Origin: Rhizomys pruinosus
Lineage: Eukaryota > Chordata > Mammalia > Rodentia > Spalacidae
DNA: 64,000 bases
Direction of reading: 5' to 3'
NCBI GenBank assembly: GCA_009823505.1
Contig: VZQC01005068.1
Location: forward strand, 500,376-564,375
Shown here: positions 36,445 through 48,475 of the stretch, in pieces
Layout: each line of letters opens with the position of its first letter
Position numbering within the stretch: the first letter of the stretch is position 1
Program-made: the position numbers and the translations under genes
The notes under the pieces: generated by a model
Told to the model about the DNA's origin: nothing
The model's input: only the letters and a program-made list of their open reading frames with translations
Database searches by the model: none

Positions 36445-37740
36445 ATAGGCATAGTATTAAACTGACTCCTAATGGCTTATTGTTATATCCATACATCTCT
36501 TAACTCACCAGAGAATCTTTTTGCAACAGATGGTGATTAACATAGAGATCTACAAATGGCCAACTCGAAGTGAATGAGACTGCAGAGTACCCAGCCCTGA
36601 ATGGGATGCACCCATATCACACACTCTCTTCCCAAGTCTCTCAAGGATCATTTCAGAGGAGAAGGCAGAAAGATTGTAAGAGCCTCAAGTGGTAAATGAA
36701 CACAAGGAAGCCATGTTGTCTGAACACCACAAGGCAGTAGCACATATGAAATCATAGCACTTTTGACAGAATGCACAAGACCTATGCCAGCTCAAGACAG
36801 ACAAAAACCCAGCATGGATTGGGAAGGTGAACAAGAAGCTCTAGCCCTAGCTCAGGAACCATTAGTAATTGAAAACTACTGATAGAGAGAGACTCAGTTT
36901 TCTTTAAAGGTGTGATGCCTAGTAAGTTGACCAGACTCCAAGGAATAGACCCAAGAGCAGTTTGGTAGTACAAATTAGACTTAATAGGCCTTTAAAACTG
37001 GCTAAGTTTTAGAGAATAAAAGAATGTGGAGTATGTATCCCTGGATATGACTCCTATATTAAACCTCACCCACCCAGGGCTCAGGGACCATTGCAGAAGA
37101 GGGAGAGGAAAGATTGTTAGAGCCAGGGTTGCTCCTGAACACAGGGAAACTGAGGGGGATCTGATGCTCTCTTCTGATCTCTGTGTATATTATACAACAT
37201 GGGTGCACTTTATTGTTAGCTAATACCCAACAGAGGCTTTTAGGACACTGGAAGCTTTCTTATATGAACTTGAGGCAATGGTGATTTAGAGTACAAGACA
37301 CATGTCAACTCAATTAGACAAGGGCCCAGAGTGGTACAAGGGAAATAGGTGGTGGGCTGGTCCTAACCTGGGAAATGTTGAAGACTGATTGCTGCTGTGT
37401 GGAAGTGGACCTTCCTTAAGATCTCTAGATAGGCTGAATAGACTCCAATGGTTGAACTTGCACCAAGGGACATCAGGTACAAATGCTTGACCAGATAGGA
37501 CTTAATATGTATGGTGGAATGCATGAGGTCTGATGGCATGGATAGAGGAGGGGGTCTAAATTTGACTAAGAACTGTTGTATGAAGTGTACAACAAATAAA
37601 AGCTCCATAAGAATAAAAACATAAAATAATGGAGGATATGAAGTCAGGGTAGGGGATAGTGGAGTGTGGAGATGGGGAGGGAATCTGAAATATGATCAAA
37701 ATTCATTGTTTGAAATTGTCAAAGAATCAATACAAATGTT
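36445..37740 (+). mobile_element. Lx-like L1 3' UTR, probably two pieces
   Basis: CAACAGATGGTGATTAACATAG, GACTGCAGAGTACCCAGCCC and CTCAGTTTTCTTTAAAGGTG follow Lx 3' UTR order. A second piece starts at about 37,070 (GGGCTCAGGGACCATTGCAG), with a B3 fragment at about 37,150-37,215. It ends in an L1-type terminus near 37,740. Confidence 0.65.
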
Positions 37741-38201
37741 TTTAAAAGACCAACTGCAATACAGAAAATAAGTGAAAGATTTTAAAGCCGTTTTCTAATA
37801 ATAATAGCTAATGACTTCTTAGAGTTGTAATTGTTGAAACCAAAGTATACATGAATTTTGAATTTTATATATGTTGCTAAGTTGGCCACCAGAAAAGTTT
37901 TATGGACAACAATATATGTGATTGTTATTTCCCATCTCTCATTCTATTGTTATTTGGTGGACAATATATATTTACATAACATTAAAAGTCTAAAATTCTA
38001 AAACAGAGCCTCTGCATGTGTTTGAATCCTGTGATTGTTATAATACTAAGTTACTGTGTTTGCTCTGCTTTTTTGCATTAAAAGCAAAAAGATATATCTC
38101 ACACATTTGTATTTGTTAAGAGATAGAGATAAATGGCCTTTTTATTTAGCAACTAGATCAAGGAATCCTTTGAATCCCTGAATTTAAAGTTTACTTTTTT
38201 T
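37741..38201. other. Intronic stretch, nothing recognised
   Basis: AT-rich. It ends in the target duplication of the next SINE. Confidence 0.4.
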
Positions 38202-38480
38202 TTAAACATTTTTATTTACATCTTTCAGATTTTCTTTTTTATTTTATTTTTTTTTTATTTATTTATGTGTATGAAAGTACTGTCTGCATGTAGGATTGTG
38301 CACCCGTGTCATGCAATGCCTCGGAGGTCAGATGAGGGTGTCAGATTCCCCTGGAACTGGAGTTCTCCTGGAATTGGAGTTACAGACGGTTCTCAGCCAC
38401 CATGTAGGTGCTGGGGATCGAACCTGAGTCCTCTGCAAGAGCAGTCGGCTCTCTTAACCGCTAGGCCATCTCTCCAGTCC
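38202..38480 (-). mobile_element. B2/B3-type SINE, reverse, with 17-bp duplication
   Basis: The duplicated body segment lies at 38,348-38,364 and 38,365-38,381. The target duplication AAAGTTTACTTTTTT is at 38,186-38,201 and 38,481-38,496. Confidence 0.92.
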
Positions 38481-38587
38481 AAAGTTTACTTTTTTTACAG
38501 AAAGGTTTGTTCATGGTTTTAAAATTAAAGCCCTGGAGAATTTTTCAAATTTGTTTTATAGGAATACCACTTTTAAAACTCCTTTGG

Positions 38588-38835
38588 GTGGGGGGCTGGA
38601 GAGATGGCTCAGCCTGTAAGAGCACTGACTCCTCTTGCAGAGGTTCAGAGTTCAGTTTCCACCCACATGGTGGCTAGCAACCCTCTGTAACTCCAGTTCC
38701 AGGGGATCTAATGCCCTCTTCAGACATCCATGAGCATTGCACAACAGGAATGAACTTACCACATGCAGGCAATACACTCATTCACATAAAATAAAAACAT
38801 AAAATAAAATAAATATTTTAAAATTAAAGAAAACC
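38588..38835 (+). mobile_element. B3-type SINE
   Basis: GGGGGGCTGGAGAGATGGCTC head, single body segment and a long AAATAAAA-rich tail. Confidence 0.9.
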
Positions 38836-39574
38836 CTCAAATTACAAGTTTCAAATTTTAGATTTGACATCTTAGAGATGGAAACACTTAAATTCTACTA
38901 TTAAACAAATTACCTGATATTTTTCTTATTGTTGAAGTACGTGGCAGTTAAATTTTTTACTCTTAACATGTAGTTCTTTTTTTACTTTAATATTAATTTG
39001 ATGGTATCTGATAGTGCTTCATGTTTGTGTTTATATATTATATAGACTTTTGAGTTTTCACCAGAAAATAGAACATTTCCATCTTGTCCCATAAATTACT
39101 TGCATAAAGCAATTTACAGTACTTCTAATTATCAAGTCATACTTAACTATCTTGTAAGTTATTATTTCACAAACTCAATAGCAGTTTTGGTTACTTTATT
39201 GCTCAGGTACTTCATCTCATAACAAATACTTACTTCATAAAACAGGAAAGATTGTACAGTTTAGGAAACTTCATATTTAGAGGCTTATGTCAATTCTATG
39301 TTTTTCTGATTTTTCTAAATTTACTGAGTTGCTTTTCTCAAAATTGTTGGTAAATTTGTGATATTGGTACCAATTTTCTTTAATGAACACAAAAAATTAC
39401 TTTAAGATACTTTACTAGAGGACAAATGCTAAGTTCCCACTGTAAAATGTAACTTGACTTTTCTGATATCACATTGGAGATGAGTATGTTAACTTAACGT
39501 TTGGAATATTCTTTAAGACTACATCTTTTGTGGCCTTCAGCTTTACAATATTCTAATACAGCCTGTCAGTAAAG
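38836..39574. other. Intronic stretch, nothing recognised
   Basis: Very AT-rich, one CpG in the first 300 bp sampled, no frame of note. Confidence 0.4.
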
Positions 39575-39735
39575 AAACTTATATTTTGTCACTCTATTAT
39601 TCAGGATCTTAACCATGTAGCCCAGTCCAACTTTGAACTATGTCACTATATAGCCCAGGCTGACCTCTGATTGTCAGTCCTCCTGCTTCAACCTCCTGAG
39701 TGGGATTATAGACATATGCCACCACACTCTGACTA
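39575..39735 (-). mobile_element. Old B1 SINE, reverse
   Basis: ACTATATAGCCCAGGCTGACC and CTGAGTGGGATTATAGACATA. It is well diverged. Confidence 0.8.
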
Positions 39736-40080
39736 CTGGTAATTAAACCTTATGCTAATAATGCTGGTAGAAGGGAAAAAACAAAACTTTGGTGTACTCT
39801 ACTTGGATAGATAATAAAATTAGTAGAAAAAAATGCCTGTTACAATCAGATTTTTGGTGAACCTGGTTATCTTAATTTTTTGTTTTAGATTACACTGATT
39901 AATTCTTATGCTATATATTCACAGCTCAGATATTTTATGTTTATACTTATCCAGTTTTAAGTATATTAGTAATATTAATTTTTTGAAATTAAAAATTTTA
40001 TGTACTCCCATTATAATCTATTCTATAAGTATTAACATATTTCTTTTCATTTTGTCTTAGAAAATTAAATTGACTATTTT

Positions 40081-40297
40081 TTATTATTTTAATTTTATAT
40101 GTATGAGTATATTTCCTGCATGTAGTTAGGTGCACCTGTGTTATGCAGTGCCCAAGGAGGTCAGAAGAAGGTGTCAGATCCTCTGGAACTGGAGTTGCAG
40201 ACAGTTTTTAGCTGCCATGTGGGTGTTGAGAATTGAACCCAGGTCCTCTGTAATAACAGCAAGTACTCTTAACCACTGAGCCATCCCCTCAGCCCCC
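40081..40297 (-). mobile_element. B3-type SINE, reverse
   Basis: Complete reverse copy with the duplication TAAATTGACTA(A)TTTT at 40,066-40,080 and 40,298-40,313. 39,736-40,065 is unremarkable. Confidence 0.88.
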
Positions 40298-40431
40298 TAA
40301 ATTGACTAATTTTTATGTAATAGATGTATATTTCAGATATTTTATGTTTATACTTATGATTTTTATGTTTCTGCTTATCTTTGAAAGCAATTATATATAT
40401 TCATCAAAGAGTTTAGAAAGATAATTATATC

Positions 40432-40617
40432 GAGGGTGCAGAGATGACTCAGTGGTTAAGAGCACTGGCTGCTCTTGATGAGGACGTGGGTTTACAACCA
40501 TCCATACCTCTGGTTCCAAGGGATCTGACTCCCACTACTGGCCTCCAAGGACATCCCATGCACATTGTACACTTACATGTATGCATACAAAACATTCATA
40601 TACATAAAATAAATAAA
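40432..40617 (+). mobile_element. B3-type SINE
   Basis: GATGACTCAGTGGTTAAGAGC head with a short deletion in the tRNA part. ATAATTAT flanks both sides. Confidence 0.85.
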
Positions 40618-40711
40618 AATATAATTATGTTAATGACAGTATATCATTTTTAGAATAAAATTTTCCAGCATATAGACCATTTTGCTATTTGGTTTATTTA
40701 TTCAGAAAATT

Positions 40712-40940
40712 TGGGGCTGAAGAGATGGCTCAGAGGTTAAGAGCACTGACTAGCAGAGGACCGGGATTCAATTCCCAGCACCCACATGCCAGCTGACAAC
40801 CATTCATAACTCCTGTTCCAGGGGATACAGTGACTTCTTCTGACCTCCGTGGAGATTGCATGACATGGGTGCCCTGTACACATCCAGGCAGTACACTCAT
40901 ACACATAAAATAGGAATAATAAATTAAAAATGTGTTTTTT
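40712..40940 (+). mobile_element. B3-type SINE
   Basis: GGGGCTGAAGAGATGGCTC head, with about 8 bp missing at the CTGCTCTT position. Confidence 0.88.
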
Positions 40941-41062
40941 TTTAGTCAGTCTTATTTAAGGCTTGCTGAAAATTTGAGTTTTCTATTCAAAAAATGTGTG
41001 TTTAAAAAAAATAAAATATTTTGATATCGATTCTCACTTCAGTGTTGATTTTTTTAAAAATT

Positions 41063-41296
41063 TGGGGGCTGGAGCGATAGGCTAGCGGTTAAGAGCACCG
41101 ACTACTCTTGCAGAGGACCCGGGTTCGATCCCCAGCACCCACATGGCGGCCAAGAACCTTCTGTAACTCCAATTCCAGGAGAACTCCAGTTCCAGGGGAA
41201 TCCAACACCCTCTCTGACCTCCGTGGCATTGCACGACACGGGTGCACAAACCTACATGCAGACAATACATTCATACACATACAAAAATAAATAAAA
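41063..41296 (+). mobile_element. B2/B3-type SINE, young, with 17-bp duplication
   Basis: Body duplication at 41,165-41,181 and 41,182-41,198. Target duplication TTTTTTAAAAATT at 41,050-41,062 and 41,297-41,309. It retains several CpGs. Confidence 0.93.
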
Positions 41297-41309
41297 TTTT
41301 TTAAAAATT

Positions 41310-41887
41310 ATAGTTTTTATTTTAAAAGCATGATCTGCTTATTAGTCATAAATTTCAGTTGAAGACTTTTATTAGCAATTAATCTATGATTAAGTTAATA
41401 TTTAAATAATATGCAAAACAACTAATTGAGCATGTTGCTTATACTTAAACTCTGTAGATTCAGAAAGTATTGAGGTAAAACTTGAGGATTTGTAGGCAGC
41501 TTACATAAGAGCTTGTTGAGGCTCCAGAAGGGAATTAGCCTCCTTTTAAAAGCAGAAGCCTCTGAGTATGATGAATTCAATGTCTTAAACCAAGAACCTC
41601 ACTTTGGAAATGTATGTTCTTGAATTGGGGGGGGTATGGATATTTACAGGCTACATTATTGAGTTGATTAAAATCTTATAAAGATACTACTGGTTTTCTG
41701 AAGGTCCTATAAGTCATGATAATATGCCATCCTGGAAGTTAATTTTTCAGTTTGGTATGTGGGAGCTCTTTCCTTATCCTTTGGTAGAATCTTTGTGGTT
41801 AGTACAGCACTCATAGCAGTACTCCTAAGGGTTCGCTGTCCACTCTCCTTGATTTTTCTATACCTTTTTTTCCCTTCCCAAATGGAG
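41310..41887. other. Intronic stretch, nothing recognised
   Basis: Contains a G-run at about 41,628 but no recognised repeat. Confidence 0.4.
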
Positions 41888-42050
41888 CTTTTTCTTTTTT
41901 TAAAGACAGGATCTCACTTATGTCACTCAGACTAGCCTGCAACTTACTACGGAGACCAGGCTGGACTAGGACTCACAGAGATCCACCTGCCTTTGCCCCT
42001 GGTAGCTAGGTTAGTTAAAAGGCCTGTGTCACCACACTCAATTAGCTTTT
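41888..42050 (-). mobile_element. Old B1 SINE, reverse
   Basis: AAAGACAGGATCTCACTTATG and GACTCACAGAGATCCACCTGC, with a small insertion near the 3' side. Confidence 0.75.
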
Positions 42051-42692
42051 TTTTCTTTTAACTGAAATTTAAAGATTATTTTCATTAATTTTAATTAAAA
42101 TGTACAGATTATTTAATTATTTTCCTTAGCCATTTGAAATTCATGATGTGAAAGAAAGTTCCCAGAAAAACCTGCATCCTGAGCTAAATTTCCTTCAAGG
42201 CTGATAACTGATTAGCTCTTCAGTAACTACGGAGTATGCAGTGTTGCAGATCCAAGCCTATTCACATATTTTCTGGGGACATCTTTTACCCCATAAATAG
42301 CCACACCTTGCCTACCTTTGTTCTGAATTAACATTCTTGTGACTAATAAAATGTATTAACTTAGCAAATCACCAGGTCCCACCTATTAAAAGGCTAAGGA
42401 TGTCATCAGATAGCATCTGAGACCTATAGTAGAAACCACCCTGCTTTGCTATGACCTGCCTACTGAATCTAACCACCAATGTGTTTGAAAAGTGTCTTGA
42501 TTTATGACTTTTATTTGTTCTATTACTATAAAACTGTAATACAACTGTTACCACACTGTTGGAACATGGAACTGGGGGTAACCTCGTCACTCATAAACTC
42601 CCTAACAGAATCCAGGTTTCACAAACCCTTCCACCCCCAGGCAAAGACCTGGTTTCATAAACCCTGTGACAGAGACCATGTTTCAGGAGAAA
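42051..42692. other. Sequence hosting the MaLR; unclassified
   Basis: Continues after the MaLR at 44,760 (TTTCCTAAAATTCTCTGC). The combined text, with TATAAAACC at about 44,870 and a C-rich stretch, has some feel of an older LTR, but I cannot find termini. Confidence 0.25.
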
Positions 42693-42697
42693 CTAGG

Positions 42698-43054
42698 TGT
42701 GGTGGTTTGAATGAGTGTCCCCCATAGGCTGTAAGTATTCAGACATTTGTCTCCAGTTGGTGGCATTGTTTTTGGAGGTCTTAGAAGGTGTGGCCGTGCT
42801 AGAGGAAGTACGTTATTGGGGGCAGGCTTAGCGAGTTTAACAAGCTCATGTTCTACGGTTGCTCTCTCTCTGCTTCCTGTGCTCATTGCGAGATGTGACC
42901 CTTGGCTTGCTGCTCCAGATCCAGCCGCCATGCCTCCCACCACAATGGACTCTAATTCCCTGGAACCGTCAATCGTAAACTCAAATAAACTCTTCCTTTT
43001 ATAAGTTCCTTGGTTGTGGTGTTTTATCACAGCAACAGAAAAGTGACTAATACA
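42698..43054 (+). repeat. 5' LTR of the 42.7-kb MaLR
   Basis: 357-bp LTR with TG start and CA end. It contains an AATAAA-type signal near 42,983. About 21 substitutions and two small indels separate it from the 3' LTR, roughly 6 percent. Confidence 0.85.
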
Positions 43055-43107
43055 GTTATTTGGTACCAGAGAGTGGGCTGTTGGCTGTGAAGAACCTGAC
43101 CTTGTGG

Positions 43108-44211
43108 ATGTTTGGAGAAATGTGGAAGACTTTGGAACTTTGGGCTAGAAAATCCGTTGACTACTGTAAGCAGAGCTTAAGGGGCCATTTTAGTAGAAGC
43201 CTGGAAGAAAGCATGGCTGCAAAAAATGTAGTTCCAGAGGAAAATAAAGACTTAGGCAGCAACCGGAATATTTTGATAAAGAGTCTGGCAGCAGTTTGCC
43301 CACAGCCCAGATGCTTGCCTGATGCTAAATTGAAAAGCAATGGACTGATGTCTTTGGCGGAGGATATTTCAAGACAGCCTAATGTAGAAATGGTAGCATG
43401 GCTTTTAATGGTGAATATTATACAGATTTACAGTGAAAAAGAGCAAATGGGACAGAAGGAAATGCAGAATGTACAGTTTGGGTCTGAAAAGTACACTAGG
43501 AAGATTAAAGGTGTGGCCAAGGCATGTGAAGGAGAGGCTCCCTTTCATAAGGAGACTAAAGTGATTAAGGAGAGGCCTGGAGATTTACAAGTAAACAAAA
43601 GAATCAGTACCTTCAGGGCAAGACCACACCCAGCTAATCCTCCAACAAGTCCAGGGCAGAGAAAAATTGCAAATGTGGTTGAAATACGCCAGGGTCCATC
43701 CCAAACTTGCAGCCAAACTCGGCAGTTTCATTCACGTGGTGCTGGCTTTAGAGGCATGAAGTTTGCAAGAGTGAAGGGGTCTTCAGTTCTTCCTCCACAG
43801 TTTCAGAGAGCTGCCAAGGTCAGGCAGAGCACAGCAGGGGTGTCCCTGAATAAAGAAGGCCCTGATACGCCATTACGTGAAGCTGCGAATGTGAAGCCTG
43901 TTTGGCAGCGGAGACCCCAAGAAGACATTCGAGATGCCAGACCTGTGGGATATTTGCCAAGGAGAGCTGCATACAGGGAGTGGTACTGGCCTAAGAAAGA
44001 GATGTATGTTGCAAGCAAAGCTGGAAGAGATGAGCCATCTAAGCCCTTTGGAAGTCAAGTCCCAGAAGTTGCACATGGAGCTACTGGACTTGGTTTTTGC
44101 CCTGCTGGTTTTCGGTCTTGTTTTGGTCCAGTGTTTCCTCACTATGCCTCTGTTCCTCCCTTTTGGAATGGGAATGTGTATTCAGTTCCACTGTATGTTG
44201 GGAGTTTGTAA
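43108..44211 (+). CDS. Long open frame filling the MaLR internal region
   Basis: A single frame runs without a stop from just inside the 5' LTR boundary to TAA at 44,209-44,211. Counted from the first ATG (43,108) it is 367 residues. The frame is open upstream to 43,051, where an in-frame TAA lies in the LTR. It covers most of the 1,338-bp internal region. The first third is mixed in composition. The middle and later parts are rich in Arg, Lys and Pro, and the last 40 residues are aromatic and Gly-rich. I see no protease, reverse transcriptase or integrase motif and no CCHC zinc knuckle. MaLR elements are known as non-autonomous ERVL relatives lacking pol, and any protein in this position would most likely be gag-derived. 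I cannot confirm that by eye. The two LTRs differ at about 21 of 357 positions, so the copy is not recent, yet the frame survives. It could be chance, a recently active subfamily, or selection. Confidence 0.45.
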   Translation: MFGEMWKTLELWARKSVDYCKQSLRGHFSRSLEESMAAKNVVPEENKDLGSNRNILIKSLAAVCPQPRCLPDAKLKSNGLMSLAEDISRQPNVEMVAWLLMVNIIQIYSEKEQMGQKEMQNVQFGSEKYTRKIKGVAKACEGEAPFHKETKVIKERPGDLQVNKRISTFRARPHPANPPTSPGQRKIANVVEIRQGPSQTCSQTRQFHSRGAGFRGMKFARVKGSSVLPPQFQRAAKVRQSTAGVSLNKEGPDTPLREAANVKPVWQRRPQEDIRDARPVGYLPRRAAYREWYWPKKEMYVASKAGRDEPSKPFGSQVPEVAHGATGLGFCPAGFRSCFGPVFPHYASVPPFWNGNVYSVPLYVGSL

Positions 44212-44392
44212 TTTGCCTTTTGATTTTACAGGAGCTTACAGTTAAGAGATTGGCTGAGTCTCAGTAGAGACTTTGGACTATAGACTTTTGAATGGCATTG
44301 AAACTGGTAAAGACTGTGGGGACTTTTAAGGGTGGACTAAATGCATTTTGCATTTTATATGGTCAGGAGCCTATGGGGGCCAGGGAGTGGAA

Positions 44393-44754
44393 TGTGGTGG
44401 TTTGAATGAGTGTCCCCCATAGGCTGTAAGTATTCAGACATTTGTCTCCAGTTGGTGGCACTGTTTTTGGAGGTCTTGGAAGGTGTGGCCGTGCTAGAGG
44501 AAGTACGTTATTGGGAGCAGGCTTAGTGAGTTTAACAAGCCTCTTGGTCTACAGTTGCTCTCTCTCTCTCTGCTTCCTGTGCTCATTGCGAGATGTGACC
44601 CTCGGCTTGCTGCTCCAGCTCCAGCTGCCATGCCTCCTGCCACAATGGACTCTAATTCCCTGGAACCCTCAATCATAAGCTCAAATAAACTCTTCCTTTT
44701 ATGAGTTCCTTGGTCATGGTGTTTTATCACAGCAACAGAAAAATGACTAATATA
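44393..44754 (+). repeat. 3' LTR of the 42.7-kb MaLR
   Basis: 362-bp LTR, direct repeat of 42,698-43,054. Its terminal CA has become TA, and the neighbouring CTAGG matches the duplication upstream of the 5' LTR. Confidence 0.85.
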
Positions 44755-45026
44755 CTAGGTTTCCTAAAATTCTCTGCTAATTGGAAAATCACATTTCCCT
44801 CACCCTCCATGATTACCCCCCAGGTGAGGAGAGTATCATGGAAAGTCATCTAAGCCACTTAACTACCTATAAAACCTATCCTATTTCTATTTGTTGTTCT
44901 CTGCCTTTGAGAGATAGCCCAGCAGTTTGTCAGTTAACTGTTTTTCTTATCATGGAGTGATCCCGTTTGGTGGCTTTTGTTCCCTGCATCCATACAATTA
45001 TAATATCACTGTAAATATTTATATTT

Positions 45027-46243
45027 CTATTCATGGAGAATGAGATTTGATCTTTAAAGAAACATTGAATTATATAGGTATTTGAATAAGGATTTGTAGG
45101 TGCTTTCTTTTCTTAACACTTAAAGGAAGGTAGGTAAATGTATTTATCAAAAATATTTGATGTTTTTAATTTAGCATGCAGATAATACCAAACTGACATT
45201 AAAACTGTTACTATAAAAGGATAGTAGCTGTATTTTTGAAACTTCAAGTTTTTGTGTGTATTGCAATTAAAATCCATTTTGTGCCAATTTACTATCTCAT
45301 TTATCCATCAAATATTTATTAAACCCCTACCATGAGACAAATATGGTGTTGAGTGCTGGAAATTAATCTGAAGATAGGTGTGATGCAGTTCTTGCTTTAT
45401 TAAACTTATCGCCTAATATATGAGACAATTAAGTAAAGAAATAATTGTGAAAATGAGTTGAGCTGAGGTTGAAGGTTAGAGGTAGAGCACTTATCTAATA
45501 ATCTGGGGCCTTGGATTTTATTGCTAGAACAACAACCAAAAAAATGAGTGAGACAAGATGCCAGTAATGGGACTACCTGTAAATATCACACGTGCTTACT
45601 TACTCCAAGAAGGGAGGAGGCTTCCTAAATGACATGGATACCGAATTATGACTTTTAGCCACATGCTATTAAAAATACCACAGGGACTTTTTAAAAAATA
45701 TTGATGCCTGAGCCCTCCTCTGAGGATTTTGATTATTCGGTTTTCTGGGAAGTAAAAAATGGGGTATTTTAAAGCCATCCAGTTTTACAGCCAGTATTTG
45801 TAGCTACTCAAATATCATCTTAGACATTGCTCTTCAGATAGCAATTCATGACAAAACACCTGGAGAGGAATCATTATTGGGGAAGGGAAGAAGTGACATA
45901 AATATTGATAGTGAAGATGCACATGTTTAAAATAAAAAGCAAATGTTTCTATATTAAGATTAAACAACTTCCCTACGTAAGATCAATCTCTTTAGGCAAC
46001 TGAAGACAGTATTAAAATGTTTCTCACATTGCACTTAAAAATACTAAGTATACAAATACAAAGACATTCACATGGACCTACTACTTGAGAGTTCTACATA
46101 GGGATAGTAATACTGAGATAAGATATACACTAGGATATATGGTCATGAACAGACACACTTATCCAAATATAAAAGAAGAGGATGATAAGTACCCAGGATT
46201 TTCATGCCTTAGTGACGAGATGGTGGGAAGTGAATGAGTAGAG
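45027..46243 (+). repeat. 1,217-bp direct duplication, copy 1
   Basis: Reads the same as 46,245-47,461 except G at 45,977 versus A at 47,195 (a CpG position). It contains an ID-like SINE (about 45,465-45,545), a MER5A-like DNA transposon remnant (about 45,660-45,790) and an ancient repeat near 45,300 (CAAATATTTATTAAACCCCTAC). Confidence 0.97.
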
Positions 46244-46244
46244 N
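46244..46244. other. Single N at the duplication junction
   Basis: The only ambiguous base in the window. It sits exactly between the two copies, consistent with a scaffold join of unknown size. Confidence 0.95.
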
Positions 46245-47461
46245 CTATTCATGGAGAATGAGATTTGATCTTTAAAGAAACATTGAATTATATAGGTATT
46301 TGAATAAGGATTTGTAGGTGCTTTCTTTTCTTAACACTTAAAGGAAGGTAGGTAAATGTATTTATCAAAAATATTTGATGTTTTTAATTTAGCATGCAGA
46401 TAATACCAAACTGACATTAAAACTGTTACTATAAAAGGATAGTAGCTGTATTTTTGAAACTTCAAGTTTTTGTGTGTATTGCAATTAAAATCCATTTTGT
46501 GCCAATTTACTATCTCATTTATCCATCAAATATTTATTAAACCCCTACCATGAGACAAATATGGTGTTGAGTGCTGGAAATTAATCTGAAGATAGGTGTG
46601 ATGCAGTTCTTGCTTTATTAAACTTATCGCCTAATATATGAGACAATTAAGTAAAGAAATAATTGTGAAAATGAGTTGAGCTGAGGTTGAAGGTTAGAGG
46701 TAGAGCACTTATCTAATAATCTGGGGCCTTGGATTTTATTGCTAGAACAACAACCAAAAAAATGAGTGAGACAAGATGCCAGTAATGGGACTACCTGTAA
46801 ATATCACACGTGCTTACTTACTCCAAGAAGGGAGGAGGCTTCCTAAATGACATGGATACCGAATTATGACTTTTAGCCACATGCTATTAAAAATACCACA
46901 GGGACTTTTTAAAAAATATTGATGCCTGAGCCCTCCTCTGAGGATTTTGATTATTCGGTTTTCTGGGAAGTAAAAAATGGGGTATTTTAAAGCCATCCAG
47001 TTTTACAGCCAGTATTTGTAGCTACTCAAATATCATCTTAGACATTGCTCTTCAGATAGCAATTCATGACAAAACACCTGGAGAGGAATCATTATTGGGG
47101 AAGGGAAGAAGTGACATAAATATTGATAGTGAAGATGCACATGTTTAAAATAAAAAGCAAATGTTTCTATATTAAGATTAAACAACTTCCCTACATAAGA
47201 TCAATCTCTTTAGGCAACTGAAGACAGTATTAAAATGTTTCTCACATTGCACTTAAAAATACTAAGTATACAAATACAAAGACATTCACATGGACCTACT
47301 ACTTGAGAGTTCTACATAGGGATAGTAATACTGAGATAAGATATACACTAGGATATATGGTCATGAACAGACACACTTATCCAAATATAAAAGAAGAGGA
47401 TGATAAGTACCCAGGATTTTCATGCCTTAGTGACGAGATGGTGGGAAGTGAATGAGTAGAG
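46245..47461 (+). repeat. 1,217-bp direct duplication, copy 2
   Basis: Offset from copy 1 by exactly 1,218 bp. The sequence is continuous with unique DNA on its right. Both copies carry the same ID and MER5A-like remnants. Confidence 0.97.

Positions 47462-48475
<1,014 letters not shown>

Larger units (their letters stand above)
42698..44754 (+). mobile_element. Complete MaLR (ERVL-MaLR) provirus
   Basis: Two direct LTRs (42,698-43,054 and 44,393-44,754) flank a 1.34-kb internal region. The LTRs start TGTGGTGGTTTGAATGAG and end in CTAATACA (5') or CTAATATA (3'). The 5-bp target duplication CTAGG lies at 42,693-42,697 and 44,755-44,759. The LTR end (TTTATCACAGCAACAG... GACTAATACA) and the internal start (TTGGTACCAGAGAGTGGG) match the layout I know from primate THE1 and rodent MT/ORR MaLRs. 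A purine-rich tract (about 44,376-44,392) precedes the 3' LTR. The 3' LTR carries a two-unit CT expansion. The exact subfamily name is not determined. Confidence 0.88.

Noticed and set aside
43803..44142. Minus-strand open frames inside the MaLR internal region
   Set aside because: They overlap the long sense frame and are its shadows.
45596..45778. Two identical 60-codon minus-strand frames (also 46,814-46,996)
   Set aside because: They are identical only because the sequence is duplicated in the assembly. The frame runs across a MER5A-like remnant with no protein signature.
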